Shown piece after piece: positions 11,063-18,982 of a DNA stretch of 64,000 bases (position 1 is the first letter of the stretch; every line of letters starts with the position of its first letter). Position numbers and translations under genes: made by a program. The stretch comes from Rhynchopus sp. YZ270_cl-10. Lineage: Eukaryota; Euglenozoa; Diplonemea; Diplonemida; Diplonemidae. Where the stretch lies: the NCBI GenBank assembly GCA_964035575.1, contig OZ037890.1, positions 124,001 through 188,000 on the forward strand, given 5' to 3'. The notes beneath the pieces were generated by a model. It was not told the DNA's origin. It worked only from the letters and a program-made list of their open reading frames with translations, and searched no databases.

Positions 11063-12449
11063 TGGGGTCAGGATGTGTTCTAGTTGAGGTGCAACTCTCG
11101 GAAACGCTGCTGTTCTTGCTGTTGTGTGCACGGTCTTTGTTGTGTTTCGTTTAAAATCTGGTGAGAGAAACTAAAAAGGGCGCGTGGGGTGGAGTGAGGA
11201 ATATGCACACAAGACCACAGCGGGGTGGGGTGGTGCGACTGGGGAAATATTGAAAGTGCTGGTCTTCAGAGAGTACCAGTCATCTGTGTCGGATAAAGTG
11301 AGAGTCGAGAGGAGGGTCCGGTGTGCCCTGGAAATAGGAAAACCTAAAGACCCAGAGGGCCAGACCAATAAATTGGCAGGTGCCGTCTCCCCATCATTGG
11401 ATAAGTAAAGCGACGATAAGAGTAGTGGTATTTCATTGTTGAAGCCTCCCACCTATAACTACACCTCTCATGTCACTGCACAAAGTCAGACTAGAGTCAA
11501 ACCCAACAGGAAGAGAGTGAACAGACGCAATACAGGCAAAAGGGAAAAGAGAGGACGGGGGAGAAGAGGGTTGTTGTTAAGTGGTGTTTTACTTGCTGCA
11601 TTTAGGGGAAACGGGGGATGGTTTGGAACAATTTAAATTAAAAACCTTTGAAAGGACTCGTGAGGGGCAGGGTAGTGTTGGTGGCACGAATCATCTAAAA
11701 AAGAGGTAGCTTTAGAGAACACAGCAGGAAACGTTCTCTTGTTGTTTTTTCATGCGGGTGTGCGTATTTTTTTTTTTTTTTTTTTTTTTTTGAAAACTTG
11801 AAAAAAAAGCACCGTGTAGCAACAGAACATATCCACTCCACGCCACCCTCCCCCCAGCTTACTTCCATTTCGCCGACATTGAGATGTTCTACTCCCACTA
11901 CCGCTCGTCAGTCAATGAAACGGGAACACGGGACCAAACACCTTTGTGTGAAGTAAGCGACTCAAGGAGGGGGGGTTTTTTTTTGTCGACAATCACTTCG
12001 CTCCAAAAACGGAACAAAAGTTCTGTACTCAAAGTTGGCCGAAGCCTTTGAACTGCGGAAGGTAGAGGTTTTTGTTGTATCGACAATCACGTTATACCTA
12101 CTGGTATAACGATCTGTACTCAATGTTTTTGTTTTGTTTTGTATTCCATCGACGAAGCGCTACTCAGGTGGGTTCTGCACTGTCACCAGAAGGGGGCTAG
12201 GACAAGCAGAGCTTGACTCTGGTTTGGGAGCGGGAGATTTGAAGAATTTGAAATACCCCATGTGTGTAGCAACAGCATCTGAGCCCATCTAGCCCACCAC
12301 ACGAGATATTTTTTTCCTTTGCTTTTAATATTCCTGTTGTAGTGTAAGCTGCCATGCAAACAGTTTGTACTGTCCAGCTTCTTTGTGCACAACACCTCAA
12401 CTGAAAGCACAACCCAATGTATACCAGAACACCAAAATAAATATAATCC

Positions 12450-12500
12450 GAAAAACTTAAAATGCAAGAGCCCTCTCGTGAGGCAAGTGTACCTTTGACC
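12450..12500 (+). repeat. Short repeat, family B
   Basis: Family B core: (T)TGAAATACAAAGCCC, then TCTCGTGACAG and TGTACCTTGG. This copy is diverged (AATGCAAGAGCCCTCTCGTG, then AGTGTACC). Confidence 0.6.
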
Positions 12501-12697
12501 AGAACAAAATAATAAGTTGATACAAAGCTTCAGTGCTAAGTCACCTTATCAAAAAAATAAAAGTTGGGAAGATACAGCGGAAATTGTTATTCACTTTTGG
12601 TTTAGTTTCTTTTGCAATTTTTTTTCCACCCGTTTTTTAAGACTCAAACTAAACTGAACAGACCAAAAAAAAAAACAAAAAAAAACAAAAGGTTCTA

Positions 12698-12735
12698 AGA
12701 CTGACCCTACAGCCTCTCGTGCTTAGTCACCTTAA
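12698..12735 (+). repeat. Short hairpin repeat, family A
   Basis: GACCCTACAGCCTCTCGTGC followed by TTAGTCACCTT. It matches the family core except for a small change in the left arm. Confidence 0.7.
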
Positions 12736-12824
12736 AAAAAAAGGGTTTGGATTTGTTGGGAGGGCAGAAGAATGGGGAGAAACCAAAAGAAAGTAATTTG
12801 ACATTTTTTATTTGTTGTTTTGCT

Positions 12825-13100
12825 TTGAAGAATTGGGTTGATCTATGATTGTCTCCGTTTTATTCGTAAGTTATCACCCTTAACCATTATCAATAAGCTG
12901 TAGCCTCTCCCTCAATATGACTGGCAGAAGTGACTAGTGGGCTATACTCCGTTCAGGCGTAACCCACTCTAAATTCGTTACCAAACAGACACACAGGCTG
13001 TAAGAGTCTGTGATATCCTGTAAGACACGCTGCTGAGAGCTAGTGGAAAAAAAAAAAAAAAAAAAATGTCTCACCCCCGTTCATAGAACGCCCAAAAATG
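12825..13100 (+). repeat. Dispersed repeat of about 250 bp (family H), copy 1
   Basis: Shares blocks in the same order with 35165-35405: an AATTGGGT block leading to CTATGAT(T/C)GTCTCCG, then an AGTCTGTGA block, then CTGAGAGCTA, a poly(A) run and CCCCGTTCA(T/G)AGA. It has no coding capacity and is probably a non-autonomous element. Confidence 0.6.
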
Positions 13101-13131
13101 TATTCAAACACACAGAGAAAAATAACTATTT

Positions 13132-13295
13132 ATTCAACGCCTTTTAGCGTGGTTTTTTTTTGCGATAACTTCACGCATTTTTTTCCCAGGCGAGTGGTAG
13201 TTAATTTGCCGAGCGAAGCGAGGCAAATTGAATCCACGAGCCTGGGAAAAAAATAAGTGAAGTATCGCAAAAAAATTCGCTAAAAGGCGTTGAAT
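13132..13295. repeat. 164-bp long inverted repeat
   Basis: Arms starting ATTCAACGCCTTTTAGCG and ending in its reverse complement enclose a second palindrome around CCCAGGC...GCCTGGG and an inner GAGCGAAGCGAG palindrome. It lies just outside the left terminal repeat of the element at 13313-14393 and shares its TAGCGTG motif. Confidence 0.75.
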
Positions 13296-13312
13296 ACGTA
13301 ATTTTATTTCAC

Positions 13313-14393
13313 GTTAAATAAAGTATACGAAAGGATTTGGCACTTTTAGCGTGACTCATTTATTGTGCAATAACTAACGAGTATGTGTCCCTCCGGGCAG
13401 CCCTCATTACCCTCCCGCCAGCGCTACCGGGAATCCCACGGGACCCCTAGCTAGGCTAGCGGGACTCCCGCTGGGGGGGCTGGCGTACCTGAGGGGCTGG
13501 AGGGAGGCTAAAAAAGGCTGGAGGGTCCCTCCAGCCCCGTTACCCTCCCGCGGGGGAACCTGCAAAAACCCGGTAAACTGGGCCCGGGTGCTAGCGGGAG
13601 GTCGGGAAATGGCTGTCGTGCAAGAGCGAGAGACATTCAGAAGATCCCCGCCCATCGCAGAATATCATGTCAGCACCGCCTTCCTCACAATGAAGTAAGG
13701 GGGTGGTGTGTCCTTCGCCTTCATAGGTAATGAAGGAGTCGATTTCTTGTTTCGTAAGTGAGGAGTGTCTTGGACTGTCGTGTCGGTAGCCGGTCTCGTG
13801 TTGCTTCAAGAGACACACGAGCCTGCGGAAACTGGTCTTGCAGTTGCACCCATACTTCCTCACCAATATGCTGCTCAGCTTACTGAACGCTGTCCATTAC
13901 GACGACAATTTGATGCACTATGCACAAAACAAAGTCGGCTTCCGTGGGCTGACCGTTGGGCTTCCCTTAAAAAGCGGTCCCATTCACGGATGTACGGTGT
14001 CGACGATGCTAGTCGTTCAACAAAACCACTGTAGTGCTCGTCCATCTCTTGTCGGAGGACCGTTTGCGTCTTAGATCCTTCGGCATGTTGCGTGTGTCAA
14101 AAAAAAATGGGAAAAGTGCAAAAAAAAAATCGCAATTTTCAATTTTTAGGCGGGTGGTGGTGCAGGATGTACCAAAATTTAGCGTGAAGTTATCGCCAAA
14201 AAAAACCCCTGTTTTAGCGTGAAAAAAACAAAAATAAAATCACGCTCCTAAGGAATTGCAGTGAAAAAAAGTGAAAATGCGTGAAATAAAGTTCAATTAG
14301 CGTGGTTTTTATTTGCGAAAAAAACACGGCGTGAAATTATCATTAAAAAGAATCACGCTAAAAGTGCCAAATCCTTCGTATACTTTATTTAAC
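13313..14393. mobile_element. DNA transposon remnant with about 41-bp terminal inverted repeats
   Basis: Left arm 13313-13354 and right arm 14353-14393 are near-perfect inverted repeats (core GGATTTGGCACTTTTAGCG). Weaker inverted similarity continues outward for about 15 bp. The motif TTAGCGTG recurs inside, near 14198, 14214 and 14297. The GC-rich middle (about 13385-14090) looks like decayed coding sequence; a minus-strand stretch at 13591-13866 (VRKYGCNCKTSFRRLVCLLK...) has paired Cys but no transposase that I recognise. No clear target-site duplication was found. Confidence 0.75.
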
Positions 14394-14608
14394 TGTGGAA
14401 TAAAATGACTATTTCTTCTTTTTTTGGCAGCTGAAAAAAGGAACGAAAACTTGAAATAGTGAATGTGTCCTCTCTCTCGTACAGAGACATATTCAGGTCC
14501 TTTCAAGAAAAGGAACAGTTGTTTCATATACTAACTATTCTACTGAATAGAAGGTATAATAGAAAAGTTGAAAGATGATTAAGGCCTCTCGGCGTGCAGT
14601 CGGTACAT

Positions 14609-15688
14609 CACACCACCAGGGTCCTCAACCTGTCTAAGTTAGGCCTTAACTTAGACAATTTTTTTTTTTTTGAAAAACGCTTTGTCTAAGTTAGACAAAC
14701 CTGGGTTTTGGGTTTTTGGGTGGTTTGAAAGAGAAGAAGCTTTACTGAAAACAAAAAAAAAAATGAGTTCCCTCAAGACTCCCTCAGTCCTCACCTGCGC
14801 GGACCCCATTGTACCCACCCACACAAGCCACCTCCTCAGACTAACTACAATTGAACAAACTCATCCGCAAAAATGCCTGCCACTGCCAAGACCTCCAAAG
14901 CACAGCCCACCATCGTGTCCATGTTCAAGAAGGGAGCTGTTGCGGCACCTGTGGTACGTGTGGTGGAACCCAACAAAGGGGATACGCACTACGACCTGTG
15001 GTCTTCAGGCAAGTACAAGTCCATCCCCGATGGTCCGACACCCCGGCTCGCTTCCCTTCACCTTTTTCTTGTGGCGGAGGGGACGGTGAGGGGGTTTAAA
15101 AACCACCAGAACGACACCAACAAGGTGCTCAAACTCTGGTTGAAGGAGTTTGATCGCGCCAAACTGGCGGACGACGACAGGGAGGGGAGCAAGCGGAAGA
15201 CGATCCTGACGATCGTTGCGGAGGCGCATGAGTTCGCCATGAACGAAGCAGAGAAGGGGGGAGACAGCGATGCCTCTGCCGTGTCTGTGCAGAGCCAGGT
15301 GTCGCAAGGCAAGAAGGTGAAGAAACGTGTGGTGATGATGGCTCCACAGGTGAGTGCTGTTAAGTACGTGGATTCAACGTCCGAAGAAGAGGAGGAGGAG
15401 CAATGTGTGCCAGTGAGACGCAACGCAGCATCCGAGCAACCCGAGGCAGCAATGGAAATCGATGATGTCGACGAGTACTCTTCTGACGGCGATGTTGTCT
15501 TCTTAGGTCCCACGCACTCCAACACGAACAATCCCAACCTCACGAACACCAAAAAAAAAAGCCCCCAATTTTTAGCTTTGTACAGGACCTTTTCGCGCGG
15601 AGCGCGAAAATTTTTTTTTAGCCTTTTTTTTTAACTTAGACAAATCTGTGGCCAGACTTTGTCTACGGTTGAGGACCCTGCACACCAC
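14609..15688. mobile_element. hAT-type transposon with 8-bp target duplication
   Basis: The element spans 14617-15680 and has 14-bp terminal inverted repeats CAGGGTCCTCAACC / GGTTGAGGACCCTG. It is flanked on both sides by CACACCAC (14609-14616 and 15681-15688). An 8-bp duplication with CAGGG ends is the hAT signature. TTGTCTAAGTTA-like motifs recur just inside both ends, typical of transposase-binding sites. It carries the ORF at 14873-15634. At 1064 bp it is too short for a full hAT transposase and is probably non-autonomous. Confidence 0.85.
14873..15634 (+). CDS. ORF carried by hAT-type element, function unknown
   Basis: 253 aa, plus strand, opposite to every host gene, and wholly inside the hAT-type element. 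The N-terminus contains QPTIVSMFKKG, which resembles a PCNA-interacting box (Q-x-x-I-x-x-M-F) and also the S-x-x-x-F-F-K-K starts common in hAT proteins. The middle is mixed and basic with a KRK cluster, possibly a nuclear localisation signal. The C-terminal third is acidic (SEEEEEEQ; EIDDVDEYSSDGD). The last about 30 codons run into the subterminal repeats and may not be coding. I see no RNase H-like transposase core or BED zinc finger. It may be an accessory or captured protein; expression is unproven. Confidence 0.6.
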   Translation: MPATAKTSKAQPTIVSMFKKGAVAAPVVRVVEPNKGDTHYDLWSSGKYKSIPDGPTPRLASLHLFLVAEGTVRGFKNHQNDTNKVLKLWLKEFDRAKLADDDREGSKRKTILTIVAEAHEFAMNEAEKGGDSDASAVSVQSQVSQGKKVKKRVVMMAPQVSAVKYVDSTSEEEEEEQCVPVRRNAASEQPEAAMEIDDVDEYSSDGDVVFLGPTHSNTNNPNLTNTKKKSPQFLALYRTFSRGARKFFFSLFF

Positions 15689-15864
15689 ACACAAAAAAAA
15701 AAAAAAAAAAACCACAATTTCCAGACCCCCGATAGAAATCGTGGGCAAAAAAAATTTGGTCCTCAGAAAAAAAGAGAAAAAGGAAACGTTCCAAAACCGA
15801 CATAAATGAAAAACGATATAAACCCCATACTGTACCATAAAAGAGAGAACAAAAACCTCTCTGA

Positions 15865-16515
15865 GTCATCATCAGGGTGTTTCCTAATTTCGGAACTTTT
15901 CCGGAAAATTTCGACATCCGGAAGCAAATTTTTTCCCTGAAGAAACGGTAGGTTTTCAGGCCCAAAACACACCGCGAATGGCATTTCCGGAATCCGTCCG
16001 CGCTGTGGTGGGGTCAATTTGCCGAAATGGCCAAGTTCTTGGTGTTGGTCAAAAAAATGAGTGTAAGGAAAAGGGGACCAGGTAAATCCCACAACCCAGA
16101 TTTTCTCTCCCTGATCCTGAAAACATGAAAATGCCCGAAAACACCGGCATTTGCATTTCCGGAATCCGTCCGTTCTGTGGTGGGGTCAATTTGACGAAAT
16201 GGACAAGTCCTTGGTTTTGGTCAAAACCCGTCAGTGTAAGGTAAAGGGGGCAAGTGTTTGCCTGTAGAAACTGGTAGGAACAGGCAGCGCCGCAGGCGCA
16301 CGGTACCCAACATCGGTAAAAATAAAAATTCCCGAAAACTGCTTTATTTGAATGATTGGAGCGATCCAGAACAGCGAATATACTTTTTTCGGGAAAATAT
16401 CAAAAAATAAGCACTTTAAATACGTCCCTAATTTTTTCCCGCAAATTTTTTCCCTGGCCAATTTTTTCCAAATCCCCGGAAGCGGAAGCAAATTAGGAAA
16501 TACCCTGGTCATCAT
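15865..16515. mobile_element. Non-autonomous hAT-like element with 8-bp target duplication
   Basis: 15873-16507 is bounded by inverted repeats beginning CAGGGT(G/A)TTTCCTAATTT and flanked by GTCATCAT on both sides (15865-15872 and 16508-16515). No ORF of note. The interior carries two degenerate tandem units (about 15960-16085 and 16145-16255) with the TGGTGGGGTCAAT core also present in the 260-bp satellite. Confidence 0.8.
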
Positions 16516-16632
16516 CAAAAAAAAAAAAAAATATATTTTTTCTCAAAAAAGGGTGAACCCGACAAACCTGACTAACGTATCACACAAGACGAAAAGGGGA
16601 CACAGTAGTCTGGAACAACATTGGAGGGCAAA

Positions 16633-16745
16633 AAAAGTGTCATCTGACTTTCCCTAACCAGTTGTTTGATGCGTTGCCGTTTTCACAATTTTGGTTGGGC
16701 GAGTAAACGACGTGACACTTTTTCCGCTTACAAAGTAGTGTGCGA
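16633..16745. repeat. MITE-like element, family I, copy 1
   Basis: Bounded by AAAGTGTCA and its inverse TGACACTTT. It shares GGTTGGG(C/T)GAGT(A/G)AACGA and the following CCGCT(T/C)ACAAAGT with the copy at 58074-58212. Confidence 0.6.
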
Positions 16746-16882
16746 AACAACCCTCCTGCACTTCAGAAATTCGAACATCCCTCTGTTAGTTCTGTGACAC
16801 CATATTTTGAAACGTTAGGGGCTTTGCACAGGCCTCGAGACAGAATGCCAGAATGACGCAACAGAAGAAAAAAGAAATGTTT

Positions 16883-16923
16883 ATAAGATGAACCCAAAGC
16901 CTCTCTCACGCTCTTCGTCACCT
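16883..16923 (+). repeat. Short hairpin repeat, family A (diverged)
   Basis: AAGATGAACCCAAAGCCTCT then a diverged right arm CGCTCTTCGTCACC. Confidence 0.55.
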
Positions 16924-16940
16924 AAAAAAAAAAAAAGTTG

Positions 16941-16980
16941 GCTTGAAATACAAAGCCCTCTCGTGATAGTGTACCTGGGG
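16941..16980 (+). repeat. Short repeat, family B
   Basis: TTGAAATACAAAGCCCTCTC then GTGATAGTGTACC; close to the family consensus. It follows the family A copy by about 20 bp. Confidence 0.75.
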
Positions 16981-17293
16981 GCAAAAAAAATCCCAATAAA
17001 AATGGCAAGACGAACACAAACCAATCTCACCGTGCTCAGTCGTCAGTTGTCCAAAATTGATATGAACGGTTTTTGACCCATCCGTTGATCCATTACGTAT
17101 TTCAGTGCATCACGAAAGAGCTGTCTTCCCTGACAAAAGTTACGCCCAACAAAAGTTGTCTCAAACCACCCCGAGGATGGGGTTCTGTACAACAAGGTTG
17201 GTCGAAAGGCTAATGAATTTCCGTTGCTTCTCTTCCTTATCTCTTCCCTTCTTTTTTGCGGCACAATGCGCGCGCTAAAACTAAGAGAAGTTA

Positions 17294-17334
17294 GATTCAT
17301 ATACTTTCAATTCACAGAATTGAAAGTATTTGAA
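17294..17334. repeat. Hairpin shared with 26989-27047
   Basis: Arms ATATACTTTCAATTC and GAATTGAAAGTAT with an ACA loop. It is a shorter, diverged relative of the perfect palindrome at 26989-27047. Both copies sit just upstream of a family C element. Confidence 0.75.
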
Positions 17335-17337
17335 AGG

Positions 17338-17412
17338 GAAGATAAGTTGAAAGTGCAAACACCTCGTTCATCGGCAGACGCAGGCTCAGTTTCCCTGCGG
17401 GTTATCGAAACC
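17338..17412 (+). repeat. Short repeat, family C
   Basis: AAGTTGAAAGTGCAAACACC, then GACGCAGGC and GCGGGTTATCGAAACC. Confidence 0.65.
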
Positions 17413-17483
17413 GAGACCACTTCAAACACATAGAAAGAAAGCCAAAAAGAGGGGGAAAACCCCTCAGGTTTTAAAAAAAAGTT

Positions 17484-17525
17484 GGCTTGAAATACAACAG
17501 CCCGTGGACAGTGTACCTTGGTGCA
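17484..17525 (+). repeat. Short repeat, family B
   Basis: CTTGAAATACAACAGCCCGT then GGACAGTGTACCTTGGTGC. Confidence 0.7.
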
Positions 17526-17741
17526 TACCGGATGTACCGGGGGTGGACCCGAACCATGCAGTCCTACAATACATTTCGAAGGGGGGAAAAAAAATTGGTA
17601 GTGAAGAGGCTTTCTCAGCCTTCCCCCCATCTTCACCTCAAGCTTTCCTGCTTGAGATAAAAGAGCTTCGCCAGCGCGGGAGTTTTGTTTTGACCCTCCG
17701 GTCACTGACAGAGTGAAAGGGGGAAAAAAAAGAAGAAGAAA

Positions 17742-17790
17742 AAGTAAACAGTGCAAAACGCCTCTGGGACGCAGGTACTGACGCTCCCAT
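17742..17790 (+). repeat. Short repeat, family C (partial)
   Basis: AGTGCAAAACGCCTCTGGGA then CGCAGGTACTGACGCTCCC; the 3' hairpin half is replaced by a T/G run. Confidence 0.6.
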
Positions 17791-18469
17791 TTTTTTTTTT
17801 GGGGGGGGGAAGAGAAATGGACCAGGAACTGCCCCTCTGTTTTCCCCCCATCGTGCAGATTGTTTTTCGTGATATGTACCATACCCCAGGTCTGGTACAT
17901 CACAACAACATATATGTCGAAGGCTCCCCCCCTTTCCTCCCTCCTCATATTGCACCTGGTTCAGTGTGTTAGTTTGCGTATAATGTTTCTTTTCGGCATT
18001 TCAAAAAAAAAAATGCCGTTGGTAGCATGCTGAAGGGTAGACACCTAAGAATGTATACTCTTTTGATAAATTGTTTGAAAACGAAGTGGCACCTTTTTTT
18101 TTATACCAAAAGTCTCCACTGTCAGAAAATCTCGCACAGAAGAAAAAAAAAAGAAAACAACGAAACGAAAAGGACCCCCTCCCTCCCCCAAAAAACCCCC
18201 CAGAGAAGGGAAAAAAAAATCCAAAAGAACACCCGATTTTTCTTTATTTTTGAGGGTCAATCTGAATAGTCACTGCCACTATCTGTGTATCCCTTTTTCA
18301 GGGCAGAAAAGTGGTCTGCTGGAGGTGGCGGGCAGGGGGGCAGCGGCGGTGGCGCACCGGTACCAGAGCTGTGTGTTGTGTGGTGTTTTTATAAAAGGGG
18401 TATTCTGGATATATTCTCAGGACTCTGTGTTTATAAATCCCTCTTTGTATCAGCAATCACCACAGTACT

Positions 18470-18982
18470 GGCCTCCTTACGTACATGCTGCTCCGATGCT
18501 GAGAACACGCTTACCTTGACAAGCATCAACTGCACATCCATCCAGAACTACGCGCACACTTCGCTGCGATATCGTTTGTCTGCAAGAGACAATAGCTGAC
18601 GGAGTCCAAGATCCTTGAGATGAACGACTTCTTCACCACAGTCTGGTCCCCAGAGTGGGGCCCCCCCATGGATGGCACACTCGTCCAGGGCCTCCGCAGT
18701 TCACACATTGGGGAACGCGGGGGAGTTGCCACCATGCTGAAGCGACCGGGCATCATGTTCCTAGACACACAGAACTGCCGTCTTCTCTGAGGCCTGCGAT
18801 GAGGTCCTCAAGCACGACAACTTTGAGGTAAAAAATCCTTGGTGTGAATACGTTTCTGTCAAACCTAAAAACATGAGCGTTATTTGTACACTCAAAAGAC
18901 ATACTCTTGTGGCGACAGAGGTGAAGGCGGGCACGTAGTGGACAGACGCGACAGGGCACGCAGCTGCAAAAAAAAAAAAAAA
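18470..18982 (+). pseudogene. Decayed LINE (non-LTR retrotransposon) endonuclease region
   Basis: Plus-strand frames give, in order, TSINCTSIQNYA, CDIVCLQET, WSPEWGPP, HIGERGGVATMLKRPG and WCEYVSVKPKN. This matches the N-terminal AP-endonuclease domain of LINE ORF2: the 'D-I-V-C-L-Q-E-T' strand carries the catalytic Glu, followed by the 'R-G-G-V-A' strand. Several frame changes and in-frame stops separate these blocks, so it is dead. It is cut off at 18983, where the composite element with the 260-bp array begins. The orientation is opposite to host genes. Confidence 0.7.

Larger units (their letters stand above)
11063..12824. other. Intergenic tract upstream of the astacin array
   Basis: AT-rich, without a convincing gene. 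The first 290 bp repeat the 5' flank of the array copies. A T run of about 29 bases lies near 11767-11795. Further on are a tRNA-unlike degenerate repeat near 11990-12080, a family B element at 12450-12500 and a family A element at 12698-12735. Confidence 0.6.
16516..18470. other. Gene-free repeat tract
   Basis: No gene supported. Holds a family I MITE (16633-16745), family A at 16883-16923, family B at 16941-16980 and 17484-17525, a hairpin at 17294-17334 and family C copies at 17338-17412 and 17742-17790. It probably lies inside or beyond the long intron that starts at 21415. Confidence 0.6.

Noticed and set aside
17307-17948. 213-aa minus-strand ORF as exon 2 of the MORN gene
   Set aside because: It overlaps several dispersed repeats and has low-complexity sequence; no phase-0 acceptor with coding character was evident.
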